Program-made: the position numbers and the translations under genes | Part shown: in pieces, positions 14,364 through 21,474 of the stretch | Position numbering within the stretch: the stretch's first letter is position 1 | How the letters are laid out: each line of letters starts with the position of its first letter | The notes under the pieces: model-generated | What the model was told of the DNA's origin: nothing | Databases searched by the model: none | The model's input: only the letters and a program-made list of their open reading frames with translations | NCBI GenBank assembly: GCA_964354445.1 | Contig: CAYGZT010000027.1 | Span: forward strand, 1 to 21,474 | Origin: CAYGZT01 sp964354445 | GTDB taxonomy: Bacteria; Patescibacteriota; Minisyncoccia; UBA6257; JAGOQP01 | Length of the DNA stretch: 21,474 nt | Direction of reading: 5' to 3'

Positions 14364-15155
14364 ATGGACCCGAGAATCATTGACGCGCATACCCACGTCC
14401 ACTTTCCTGAGTTTGATTCGGATCGCGACGGGGTGATCAGGCGCGCGTTGGATGCGGGGATCGGAATGATTACCGTGGGCACCGATAGGGCGTTCTCGGG
14501 AAAAGCGGTTGATGTTGCGGGCCAGTACGAGGGTGTGTGGGCGACAGTCGGGTTTCATCCCCATGAGGCAAAGAAAGGCATAAGCGACACCCAGCGCGCG
14601 GAGATCGAACGGCTGGCAGGCGATGGGAAAGTGGTGGGCATCGGGGAATGCGGCGTTGATATGTATCGCGACGACGACCGCACAGCGCTTGAGGCGCAGC
14701 GGGAGCTTTTTGCATGGCACATTGCGCTTGCGCGCCGCGTACGAAAGCCGCTGGTGATTCACTGCCGGGACGCGTTTGACCAGGTGCTGAACGTTTTTGG
14801 GGCGCACAAAGACCTTTTGGGCGCCTCCGCGGGCGTCTGTCACTTCTTCACCGGAACGGTTGAAATCGCGAAGAAATTTCTAGAACTCGGATTTTCTTTC
14901 ACCTTCGGAGGCCTTGTTACCTTTAACCGCGAGTTTGATGGAGTTATCCGTTTCATTCCGCCAGATCGGATTTTAGTTGAAACGGACGCGCCGTTTGTCG
15001 CGCCCGCATCGCATCGCGGACAGCGCAACGAACCGCTCTACATTTCCGAAGTCGTTACCGCGCTTGCCGGAGTAAGAGGAGAGAGTGAAGAAGAAACAAA
15101 AGCTCGTACGCTCGAAAACACCCTGCGGTTGTTTAAACTGCCGCACCGGTCTTAA
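14364..15155 (+). CDS. tatD: TatD family metal-dependent hydrolase (deoxyribonuclease)
   Basis: This 263-residue TIM-barrel hydrolase of the amidohydrolase superfamily has all metal ligands: His9 and His11 (DAHTHVHF), Glu95 (GIGECGVD), His133 (VIHCRDA), His160 (CHFFTG) and Asp208 (VETDAPF). TatD-type enzymes are reported as 3'-to-5' DNA exonucleases and, in some cases, D-aminoacyl-tRNA deacylases; a DNA or tRNA quality-control role is likely but not decided by sequence. It is the last gene of the AI-2E-metG-tatD run and is followed by a terminator. No Shine-Dalgarno sequence precedes its ATG; translation may depend on readthrough from metG, which ends 10 bases earlier. Confidence 0.93.
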   Translation: MDPRIIDAHTHVHFPEFDSDRDGVIRRALDAGIGMITVGTDRAFSGKAVDVAGQYEGVWATVGFHPHEAKKGISDTQRAEIERLAGDGKVVGIGECGVDMYRDDDRTALEAQRELFAWHIALARRVRKPLVIHCRDAFDQVLNVFGAHKDLLGASAGVCHFFTGTVEIAKKFLELGFSFTFGGLVTFNREFDGVIRFIPPDRILVETDAPFVAPASHRGQRNEPLYISEVVTALAGVRGESEEETKARTLENTLRLFKLPHRS

Positions 15156-15183
15156 AAACAGTTTCGTATGACGCTACACTCCG

Positions 15184-15210
15184 CGCTTCTTTCCAAGGAG
15201 CGTATTTTTA
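15184..15210 (+). terminator. Intrinsic terminator between tatD and glyA
   Basis: CGCTTCTT (15184-15191) pairs with AAGGAGCG (15195-15202), one G-T pair included, around a TCC loop, followed by TATTTTTA. The hairpin lies 29 bases after the tatD stop and 15 bases before the glyA ATG. Confidence 0.75.
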
Positions 15211-15212
15211 TG

Positions 15213-15218
15213 TAGGCT
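15213..15218 (+). promoter_or_regulatory. Weak candidate -10 box of glyA
   Basis: TAGGCT at 15213-15218 sits 6 bases before ATG 15225 in the context TGTAGGCTGGGAGTATG, resembling TGTAGGAT before the AI-2E gene. There is no good -35 box, since the terminator hairpin occupies that place. A promoter is expected after the terminator, but this assignment is tentative. Confidence 0.25.
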
Positions 15219-15224
15219 GGGAGT

Positions 15225-16412
15225 ATGCGCTACGGCGATGCACAACTGACGCGGCTGGTTCGCACTGAGGAAAAACGCCAGCGGCGGACACTGAACCTCG
15301 TTGCATCGGAAAACATTGTTCCACCAGCCGTGCTGAAACTTCTGGGAAGTGCTCTGACCAACAAATACTCCGAAGGGTATCCGGGCAGGCGCTACTACCC
15401 CGGCTGTGGAATATATGACAGGATTGAACTTCTTGCCCAGAAGCGGGCGCGTCAGGCATTCGGGCTTTCTTCGCGCTGGCGCGTAAACGTGCAGGCGTAT
15501 TCCGGCGCAGTCGCAAATATGGCGGTGTATCTGGCGCTTGCAAAGCCGGGTGCGACGATTCTTTCGATGAATTTGACCTCGGGCGGGCATCTCTCGCACG
15601 GCTCGAAAGCAAGCTTCACGGGAAAACTGTTTCGGGTCGTTCACTACGGCGTCACCAAAAGCTATGACATTGATTATCGTGCGCTGGCGCGGCTCGCAAA
15701 AAAACATAAACCTGCCATCATCATTTCCGGCGCCTCCGCGTATCCCAAAAAAATCGATTTCAAGCGTATCGGCTTGATTGCGCATCGCGTCGGCGCGTAT
15801 CACGTAGCCGACATCGCGCACTATGCAGGACTGATTGCGGCCGGGGTGTATCCATCGCCGTTTCGGCATGCCGATGTTGTAACCACAACGACGCATAAGT
15901 CGCTTCTGGGACCGCGGGCGGCGATTATTTTTTCCAATTCGAAATCGACAACGGCGGAAAAGAACGGAATTGATATCGCTGCTTCGATTGATAAGGCGGT
16001 ATTTCCCGGTCTTCAGGGAGGGCCGCACAACAACGCGATTGCCGCGGTTGCGTATAGCTTATGGCTTGTGCAAAAACCTGCGTTTGAGACATATGCGCGG
16101 CAGGTGATAAAAAATGCCAGATTACTTGTCAGAGAACTTTCGCTGCTTGGTTTTCATGTCGTCGGCGGAGGGACCGACAGCCACATGATCCTCGTTGACG
16201 TTTCAAAACTCGGCATGGACGGCAAAGAGGCTGAGGAGCGTCTTGAGAAAACGGGGATTTTGGCGAATCGGAATACGATCGCGGGTGACACATCTCCCTT
16301 AAGACCCTCCGCAATTCGCATGGGAACATATTGGATAACGGCACGGGGGATGAAGGAATCTGACTTGAAGAGCGTTGCACGCAAAATTTACAAAGTGCTC
16401 GTCCGAAAGTAA
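15225..16412 (+). CDS. glyA: Serine hydroxymethyltransferase
   Basis: This PLP enzyme converts serine and tetrahydrofolate to glycine and 5,10-methylene-tetrahydrofolate. The 395-residue protein is slightly shorter than the usual 410-420. It shows the N-terminal TLNLVASEN and LTNKYSEGYPGRRYY (substrate and dimer contacts), SGGHLSHG (about 119-126), the PLP ring region DIAHYAGLIAAGVYPSP with Asp196 and His199, and the Schiff-base Lys225 in TTTHKSLLGPRAA. FPGLQGGPHNN follows and the C-terminal domain ends at KIYKVLVRK. The start at ATG 15225 fits the family. It lies just past the tatD terminator and 18 bases before folD, which uses its product, so the two form a one-carbon operon. Confidence 0.96.
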   Translation: MRYGDAQLTRLVRTEEKRQRRTLNLVASENIVPPAVLKLLGSALTNKYSEGYPGRRYYPGCGIYDRIELLAQKRARQAFGLSSRWRVNVQAYSGAVANMAVYLALAKPGATILSMNLTSGGHLSHGSKASFTGKLFRVVHYGVTKSYDIDYRALARLAKKHKPAIIISGASAYPKKIDFKRIGLIAHRVGAYHVADIAHYAGLIAAGVYPSPFRHADVVTTTTHKSLLGPRAAIIFSNSKSTTAEKNGIDIAASIDKAVFPGLQGGPHNNAIAAVAYSLWLVQKPAFETYARQVIKNARLLVRELSLLGFHVVGGGTDSHMILVDVSKLGMDGKEAEERLEKTGILANRNTIAGDTSPLRPSAIRMGTYWITARGMKESDLKSVARKIYKVLVRK

Positions 16413-16430
16413 AAGGGTGGTCTTGCGCGC

Positions 16431-17258
16431 ATGCAGAAAATTGACGGCAGAAAAATAGCTCAATGCATTGTTGATGAACTCAAGAAACATTCTGTGCCGA
16501 AGCGGTTTCTGGCGGTGTTTGTCGTGGATCCAAATGCGGCAACAGAGAGCTTTATGAAGCAAAAAGAGAAAACTGCCAAAGAACTTGGGATTGACTTTCG
16601 CATCTATCGCTATGATAACAAGATAACCAACGATGAATTGCGCGCCGAAGTGAAAAAGGTAGCGTATGCACAGCGGTGCGGGGGCGCCATTATTCAACTC
16701 CCGCTTCCCGAGCATTTGAATCCGCTGTATGTTTCCAATGTTCTTCCGCCAGAAAAGGACATAGACCTTTTGGGAGAGCGGATGCGCGGCGCGTTCTATA
16801 ACGGACGCTCTGCTATCCTTCCTCCTGCGGTCGGCGCCGTTGTTGAAATTCTTAAGAGCGCGAACGTGGACGAATCATCGCTTAAAACGGTGTGCGTGGT
16901 GGGGCAGGGGTTTTTGATCGGAAAGCCCGTTACGCATTATTTTTTACAAAAAGTCCCCCGGGTAGTCGCGCTTGACAAGAGAGATGACCTGTCGTTGCTT
17001 GGCGGGGCAGATCTTGTTGTGTGCGGCGCGGGCGCGTTGGGGACGATACAAGACGCAATGGTTAAAAAAGGGGCTGGCGTGATTGATTTCGGGTACGAGA
17101 TGAACGCGCAGGGTATCGTCCGGGGAGACTTTGATGATTCTGGTGTCAAGAACGCTTCGTGGTATACACCCACACCGGGCGGGACGGGGCCGGTGCTGGT
17201 CGCAATCCTGTTTGAGAATTTTTATCACGTAACCGGCGCGAGAGAGCAGAATTTGTAA
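16431..17258 (+). CDS. folD: Bifunctional methylenetetrahydrofolate dehydrogenase/cyclohydrolase FolD (divergent)
   Basis: FolD oxidises 5,10-methylene-THF and hydrolyses the product to 10-formyl-THF, supplying purine synthesis and initiator-tRNA formylation. The 275-residue protein keeps Lys45 (ESFMKQKEK), Gln89 (GGAIIQLPLPEHL), KDID at 109-112, the nucleotide loop GQGFLIGKP (about 158-166) and the end motif TPTPGGTGPV. It departs from the usual pattern in three places: Phe41 stands where the catalytic-region Tyr of YxxxK is normal, DIDLL replaces DVDGF, and PPAVGAVVEIL replaces the PxTPxG loop. The cofactor loop has Gln where Arg or Lys usually contacts NADP. The fold is clear; relative dehydrogenase and cyclohydrolase activity is less so. 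It follows glyA by 18 bases. Confidence 0.88.
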   Translation: MQKIDGRKIAQCIVDELKKHSVPKRFLAVFVVDPNAATESFMKQKEKTAKELGIDFRIYRYDNKITNDELRAEVKKVAYAQRCGGAIIQLPLPEHLNPLYVSNVLPPEKDIDLLGERMRGAFYNGRSAILPPAVGAVVEILKSANVDESSLKTVCVVGQGFLIGKPVTHYFLQKVPRVVALDKRDDLSLLGGADLVVCGAGALGTIQDAMVKKGAGVIDFGYEMNAQGIVRGDFDDSGVKNASWYTPTPGGTGPVLVAILFENFYHVTGAREQNL

Positions 17259-17290
17259 CGACTCATTGCTGATTTTTTATCCTTTTTCTT

Positions 17291-18244
17291 ATGCGTGTTG
17301 TCCTGGTGCTGTGTGGAATAGTCGTCGGCATTGCGGCGCTGGCATTTTTTATAACACCCAATCTTCCGGCGCGTCAGGTCTCGTGGGAAAGCCCCGACAG
17401 CGGCATTGTAGCGGGGTTTGAGCGGGTGAAGAGTTTTTTTGAGCGCCTGGTCAGCCCCTCGTCGCTTTCCGTTGTAGTGTTTGGGTATCCGGGAAGCGGT
17501 TTTGGAAGCAGCGTTCTTGCCGACGCGATTATACTGATTCACTACAAACCGCAGACCAACATTGCGTATTTGGTTTCAATCCCTCGGGATTTATGGATTT
17601 CGGACAGCCATGAACAGTTCAAAATCAACGAAGCGATTTACAAGAAGAAAATCTCCGCGGCGCTTGACACAATCCGCCAAATGACCGGCGTTGCGGCCGA
17701 TGACTACATCAGTGTTAATCTTACCGCGGTTCAAAGAGCGGTTGACGCGTTGGGCGGCGTTGACATCGTACTGGACGAGCCGGCGGTCGACTGGGTGTCC
17801 AACTTTACCATGAACGCGGGTCCCCAGCATCTTGATGGGGAGTATGCCGTCTGGCTCATCCGCAATCGCTACAATCCCGGCGGAGATTTCTGGCGTGAAA
17901 AAAATCAGCAGAAAGTTGTTGCAGCGGCGTTTGAGAAGTTTAAGACACTCTCCTCATCGGAGAAGTTGTCGTTTATCAAACAATTCGCGTTCGAGTCCGA
18001 TACGCTGGGTGCAACGCACTTGGATCTTTCGCGCATCATTCCGCTCGCGGCGGGCGCCACTATGGGAACGGCGCGGCTTGCGCACATCGTGCTCGATCCA
18101 TCGACGAAACTTCTTAAAACATCGTCGGTGCCGTTTATCGTCGGCTCCTCAACAACATATGCATCGGTGGTGCTTCCCGCAGCCGGTTTTGAGCAGTACG
18201 GCGAGCTCCGCGCATACATCCAGCAGCGTATGGACAGCCGTTAG
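17291..18244 (+). CDS. LytR-CpsA-Psr (LCP) family protein
   Basis: LCP enzymes sit at the outer face of the membrane and transfer polyprenyl-phosphate-linked glycopolymers to peptidoglycan or other acceptors. The 317-residue protein has an N-terminal membrane anchor (about 3-22) and an LCP domain from about 58 to 215. Key residues are Asp78 (LADAIILIHY), Arg99-Asp100 (LVSIPRDLW), KINEAIY (about 111-117), GGVDIVLDEP (about 155-164), LDGEYAVWLIRNRY (Arg191, Arg193) and GDFWREKNQQKVV, where Arg202 is kept but the second conserved Arg (normally RQQ) is Asn205. The C-terminal 100 residues are not assigned. The upstream sequence is pyrimidine-rich without a Shine-Dalgarno sequence; TTGTAA and TTTTAT with 16 bp between them form a weak promoter. 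Its stop overlaps the recA stop on the other strand. Confidence 0.87.
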   Translation: MRVVLVLCGIVVGIAALAFFITPNLPARQVSWESPDSGIVAGFERVKSFFERLVSPSSLSVVVFGYPGSGFGSSVLADAIILIHYKPQTNIAYLVSIPRDLWISDSHEQFKINEAIYKKKISAALDTIRQMTGVAADDYISVNLTAVQRAVDALGGVDIVLDEPAVDWVSNFTMNAGPQHLDGEYAVWLIRNRYNPGGDFWREKNQQKVVAAAFEKFKTLSSSEKLSFIKQFAFESDTLGATHLDLSRIIPLAAGATMGTARLAHIVLDPSTKLLKTSSVPFIVGSSTTYASVVLPAAGFEQYGELRAYIQQRMDSR

Positions 18245-19236
18245 ACGGCCGCGAGAACCTCCTTTTCTATCTCCTGAAGCAGTTTTTTGTCCTCTTTGAG
18301 GCGTACCGTGGCAGCTTCGGCCCCGACTCCCAACTTCTCTTCTTTGAATGAGTAAGTGTTTCCTGAGCGGGTGATCACTCCCTTTTTGAACGCAACACCC
18401 AAGACATCGCTCTCGTACGAAATACCCTGCCCGTAGAGGATATCGAACTCTGCGAGACGGAATGGTGCCGCAACTTTGTTTTTGACGACTTTGGCGCGTA
18501 CGCGGTTGCCGATGGCCTCTTCACCTTTTTTCAGCTGTGCGAGGCGCCTGAGGTCAATGCGCACCGACGCATAAAACTTGAGCGCCCGTCCGCCCGGAGT
18601 CGTTTCGGGATTTCCCCACATCACGCCGATCTGCGACCTGAGTTGGTTGATGAAGATAATAATGGTGTTTGATTTGGAAGCGACGGAGGTGAGCTTTCTT
18701 AGGGCCTGTGACATCAGTCGTGCCTGAAGCCCGATCTGCTGGTCGCCGATTTCTCCTTCGATTTCGGCGCGCGGCGTGAGCGCCGCTACCGAATCTATCA
18801 CCACGACTGCAATGAGCCCCGACCGCACCAGATTCTCGAGAATCTGCAGCGCCTCCTCGCCGCTGTCGGGTTGTGAAATCAAAAGCTCCTTGGTGTTGAC
18901 GCCGATGCGTTTGGCGTACTCGGGGTCCAGCGCATGTTCGACGTCGATGAACGCACACTTGTTCCCTTTTCGTTGTGCCTGTGCGATGACCGATAGGGCA
19001 AGCGTGGTTTTTCCTGACATCTCGGGTCCGAAAATTTCTGCGATCCTTCCTCTCGGAAGTCCTCCCACTCCCAGCGCTATGTCAAGCGAGAACGAGCCGG
19101 TTGGAATTGTTTCAACTTTTATCCCAATCCGCTCGCCCAGCGTCATAATTGACCCCTCTCCGAACTTGCTCTGCAGACTCTCAATGAGGTCCGAGAGCTC
19201 CTGCGCATCGTCTTTGGCTTTTTTTTCTTTTGGCAT
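18241..19236 (-). CDS. recA: Recombinase A
   Basis: RecA forms ATP-dependent filaments on single-stranded DNA, drives strand exchange and promotes repressor self-cleavage. The 331-residue protein has an N-terminal oligomerisation helix (about 1-32), Walker A as GPEMSGKT at 70-77 (the usual form is GPESSGKT), AFIDVEHALDP, Walker B VVVIDSVAAL (about 145-153), loop L1 IEGEIGDQQIGLQARLMSQ (about 159-177), INQLRSQIGVMWGNPETTPGG covering loop L2 (Trp207 where Phe is usual) and a C-terminal domain. The C-terminal acidic tail of E. coli RecA is missing, as in many short RecAs. ATG 19236 is the only sensible start. No LexA-like operator was recognised upstream. It is the last gene of the ftsK-RodZ-like-recA run, 37 bases after its neighbour. 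Confidence 0.97.
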   Translation of the reverse strand: MPKEKKAKDDAQELSDLIESLQSKFGEGSIMTLGERIGIKVETIPTGSFSLDIALGVGGLPRGRIAEIFGPEMSGKTTLALSVIAQAQRKGNKCAFIDVEHALDPEYAKRIGVNTKELLISQPDSGEEALQILENLVRSGLIAVVVIDSVAALTPRAEIEGEIGDQQIGLQARLMSQALRKLTSVASKSNTIIIFINQLRSQIGVMWGNPETTPGGRALKFYASVRIDLRRLAQLKKGEEAIGNRVRAKVVKNKVAAPFRLAEFDILYGQGISYESDVLGVAFKKGVITRSGNTYSFKEEKLGVGAEAATVRLKEDKKLLQEIEKEVLAAV

Positions 19237-19273
19237 AGTCGCGTTTTTAATGTGTAATGACTATGAAAAGCAA

Positions 19274-19999
19274 TCAGGGTGTCAGGATAGCATCGGATTT
19301 TTCTGGTGTGCCCGCGTCTTGCGGTTGACTCTCGGGCTCCGGTTGCAGCGGCGGGGCGTAGATAACAGTTCGCTCCACGGTGTTTTTTCGTCCCAGGAAG
19401 CGTTGCGCGCTGAAAGTGAACATGTTAATACCTCGCTCAAGCGGCACTTCGATTCTGAATATACCATCCGCACCTACCGTAATCTCCTGGTCGTTGATGA
19501 GCACTTTATCCTCTAGGTTTTCCACCCACCCTTCGAGTGTGATGCGGTCCAATGTGGTCGTTATATTGTTCGCTGAAGGCGAGCGCACCTCAATAACGGG
19601 CGCTCCCAAAAAGTCCGCAACACGGGGAATGGCGATTGCAAGCGCAATAATCACCACAAGCGTCAGCAGCAGTCGCCGCTTGCTGAACGAGGGAAGTGCA
19701 AACCGGTTTGTGGGAAGACGATCGGTTTGTCCCGCCTGCTTGATATCTGCTTCCCGCTGGTACTGCTCCCACAGCGTTTCGAAATCAAGCCGGAGCGCGT
19801 CGGCAAGTTTTTTGACGTACCCCCGCACATACGGTGCTGCCGGCAGCAGTTCGTACTGTTCATCCAAAATCGCGCGGACGTAAGAGGGAGCAATGTCGGT
19901 CACTTCAATCAGCTGGTTGGGGGTCAGCCCGCGGGTCCTCATTCCTTCAACAACAAAGTCTCGAAAACTCTTTGCTTCTGTAATAATTGTCTCGGTCAC
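19274..19999 (-). CDS. RodZ-like protein: HTH domain, membrane helix, Ig-like extracytoplasmic domain
   Basis: This 241-residue protein has the layout of RodZ, the membrane protein that links MreB to the wall-elongation machinery. There is a cytoplasmic helix-turn-helix of the RodZ type (about 10-72: SFRDFVVEGMRTRGLTPNQL, then YVRGYVKKLADAL), a basic linker, one membrane helix (about 109-126) and an outer beta domain (about 133-217). The outer domain (VIEVRSPSANN, LEGWVENLEDKVLINDQEITV, IEVPLERGINMFTFSAQ) looks like an Ig-like glucodextranase-B type domain rather than the classical RodZ tail. The last 20 residues are Pro/Glu-rich. The start is a GTG at 19999 with no Shine-Dalgarno sequence; the later ATG (residue 20) would cut the HTH. 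It follows ftsK by 23 bases and precedes recA, the position RodZ/YmfM holds in many bacteria. Confidence 0.82.
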   Translation of the reverse strand: MTETIITEAKSFRDFVVEGMRTRGLTPNQLIEVTDIAPSYVRAILDEQYELLPAAPYVRGYVKKLADALRLDFETLWEQYQREADIKQAGQTDRLPTNRFALPSFSKRRLLLTLVVIIALAIAIPRVADFLGAPVIEVRSPSANNITTTLDRITLEGWVENLEDKVLINDQEITVGADGIFRIEVPLERGINMFTFSAQRFLGRKNTVERTVIYAPPLQPEPESQPQDAGTPEKSDAILTP

Positions 20000-20022
20000 A
20001 CGGTGTGCGTTACGTGTCTATT

Positions 20023-21474
20023 CTATTCTCCTTGGCGTGAGATGTACACGTCGCGCGGCTTTGCGCCTTCACCGGGGCCTACAATTCCTCGCTCCTCCAT
20101 CAAGTCCAAAAGACGCGCGGCGCGCGCGTAACCGATTTTCAGACGTCGTTGCAGAAGCGACGCCGACGCTTTCTGTGCCTGTCTGACAACTTCAATGGCT
20201 TCGTCGAGCAGTTCGTCATCCTCATCGCTCTCAAAATCGGAAAAGACATTACGTCTCTCGCCTTCATCGATGCCGGCGGCGCCTTCGCCGTTGGGAATTG
20301 AATAATCATCGGCGTATTCAATCGCAAGATCTTTGTTGTGATCGCGGATAAAGTCGGCAACGTTTTTGATTTCTTCTTCGGACACATAGCATCCCTGGAT
20401 GCGCTTGGGTTTCGAAAGTTCGGCGGAAACGAACAGAAAATCCCCGCCGCCCAGAAGTTTCTCGGCGCCGGCGTTGTCCAAAATAGTACGCGAGTCAACC
20501 TGACTTGCCACCTGCAGAGCAATGCGCGCGGTGATATTCGCCTTAATAAGTCCCGTGATAACCTCGACCGAGGGTCGCTGGGTGGAGAGAATCAGATGAA
20601 TACCGGTGGCGCGAGCCATTTGTGCAAGTCGCACCACGGCGTTTTCAACATCACGCCCGAACGCAGTCATCAAATCGGCCATCTCGTCGACGATAATGAT
20701 AATGAAAGGCAGTATGGCAGCGGCGTTTTTCTTGTTGTAACTCTGGACGTCGCGCGCGCCGGCTTTTAGGAGGAGCTCATAACGCCGCTCCATTTCGGAA
20801 ATTGCCCAGCGAAATACCGACAGCGCCTTTTTCCCTTGGGTGATAACCGGACCGATAATGTGAGGGATGCTGTTATACGCCGAAAGCTCCACGCGCTTGG
20901 GGTCAATGAGAATCAGGCGCAGCGTCTGGGGAGAATTCTTGTACAGCAGCGAGATGAGAATGGAGTGCAGGGTAATGGATTTTCCCGACCCGGTAGCGCC
21001 TGCGATCAGAAGATGAGGCATTTTGTCGAGGTTTGCGAAAATCGGCTCGCCGGTCACATCCCGCCCCAGCACAAATCCGAGCGGTCCCGACTGCGCGAAA
21101 TCAGGATAGGTAATCAAATTCCCCAGACGCACCAGTGCCGCGCTCTTGTTGGGTACCTCGATGCCCACGTACGGCTTTCCGGGGATCGGTGCTTCGATGC
21201 GAATCGGGTGGGCGGACAGTGCCAGCGCAAGGTCCTGATTGAGTGCGGTGATGCGCGAAAGTTTTACTCCTTCGGCGGGCCGCAGCGTGTAGCGGGTGAC
21301 TTTGGGACCGATATTAATCTCTCCCATCTCAACGGGGATGCCGAAGCCCTCCAGCGTGCGTCTGATGATGTTTGCGTTGGCGCGCAAATCTCCGGCGCTC
21401 GGTTTTTCGGATGATGACTTGAGCAATTCGAGAGGTGGAGCAACATAGTTTCCGTGAATCCGTGCCGCGGCAGG
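20023..21474 (-). CDS. ftsK: DNA translocase FtsK (5' part beyond window)
   Basis: FtsK pumps chromosomal DNA through the closing septum and activates Xer recombination at dif. The frame is open to the right edge: upstream of the TTG at 21426 the codons still read as FtsK (NYVAPPLELL), so TTG 21426 is not the start and the N-terminal membrane domain lies outside the window. The 483 residues present hold the alpha and beta motor domains: SAGDLRANANIIRRTLEGFG, GPKVTRYTLRPAEGVKLSRI, Walker A GATGSGKS (coded near 20977-21000), LILIDPKRVELSAYN, Walker B IIIIVDEMADLM and STQRPSVEVITG. After an acidic linker comes the winged-helix gamma domain (QKASASLLQRRLKIGYARAARLLD), which reads KOPS and contacts XerD. 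It ends 23 bases before the RodZ-like gene. Confidence 0.95.
   Translation of the reverse strand, partial: PAAARIHGNYVAPPLELLKSSSEKPSAGDLRANANIIRRTLEGFGIPVEMGEINIGPKVTRYTLRPAEGVKLSRITALNQDLALALSAHPIRIEAPIPGKPYVGIEVPNKSAALVRLGNLITYPDFAQSGPLGFVLGRDVTGEPIFANLDKMPHLLIAGATGSGKSITLHSILISLLYKNSPQTLRLILIDPKRVELSAYNSIPHIIGPVITQGKKALSVFRWAISEMERRYELLLKAGARDVQSYNKKNAAAILPFIIIIVDEMADLMTAFGRDVENAVVRLAQMARATGIHLILSTQRPSVEVITGLIKANITARIALQVASQVDSRTILDNAGAEKLLGGGDFLFVSAELSKPKRIQGCYVSEEEIKNVADFIRDHNKDLAIEYADDYSIPNGEGAAGIDEGERRNVFSDFESDEDDELLDEAIEVVRQAQKASASLLQRRLKIGYARAARLLDLMEERGIVGPGEGAKPRDVYISRQGE

Noticed and set aside
15152..15180. Promoter-like TTAAAA-17-TACACT ahead of glyA
   Set aside because: It lies upstream of the tatD terminator hairpin, so transcripts from it would be stopped before glyA, and both boxes are weak.
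15174..16028. A 284-codon open frame on the minus strand opposite glyA
   Set aside because: Overlaps glyA and the tatD terminator; no domain recognised; a shadow frame.
1..21474. tRNA or rRNA genes, CRISPR arrays, insertion sequences, origins
   Set aside because: I saw no tRNA T-loop/acceptor pattern outside genes, no spaced direct repeats, no transposase and no cluster of DnaA boxes. A covariance or repeat search would be more sensitive than reading by eye.

Overview
The window is a dense stretch of bacterial chromosome with about 20 protein genes, short gaps and a GC content that looks like the low-to-mid 50s. The protein sequences most resemble those of Patescibacteria (Candidate Phyla Radiation), probably a Parcubacteria-type lineage. 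The signs are compact versions of housekeeping proteins (a RecO of about 182 residues, MetRS without a C-terminal tRNA-binding domain), a 3D-domain secreted protein, a RodZ-like protein ending in an Ig-like domain, and a large membrane-anchored unknown protein. TGA occurs as a normal stop and not inside genes, so the standard bacterial code applies. This placement is from recognition by eye, not from a search.

Layout. (1) 1-1620: 3' part of clpP and a D-2-hydroxyacid (D-lactate type) dehydrogenase, ended by a hairpin terminator. (2) 1638-2543, minus: a Xer-type tyrosine recombinase. (3) 2665-5602: rpsO, a NYN-domain putative nuclease and pnp, tightly packed with an ATGA overlap between the last two; the terminator at 5629-5661 works both ways. 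(4) 5669-6208, minus: a secreted 3D-domain protein behind a promoter and a leader of about 130 nt that may be structured. (5) 6462-10407: recO, a 631-residue membrane-anchored protein of unknown function, and glyS, then a terminator. (6) 10490-15155: M16 peptidase, AI-2E family permease, metG, tatD, then a terminator. (7) 15225-18244: glyA and folD (one-carbon metabolism) and an LCP-family protein. (8) 18241-21474, minus: ftsK (cut by the window edge), a RodZ-like protein and recA. This shortened form of the ftsK-rodZ-pgsA-cinA-recA neighbourhood, known from other bacteria, meets the LCP gene with overlapping stop codons.

Themes. Translation and RNA turnover (rpsO, glyS, metG, pnp, NYN protein), proteolysis (clpP, M16), envelope and division (3D protein, LCP, RodZ-like, ftsK), recombination (xer, recO, recA) and folate one-carbon chemistry. 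Good Shine-Dalgarno sequences are scarce. Several promoters place the predicted transcription start at or within a few bases of the ATG (rpsO, recO, M16 gene; nearly so for AI-2E), which suggests leaderless or very short-leader mRNAs. No tRNA, rRNA, CRISPR array, insertion sequence or prophage was seen. I found no clear new multi-gene system. The best leads are the 3D-gene leader RNA, the NYN gene between rpsO and pnp, and the large unknown membrane-anchored protein.
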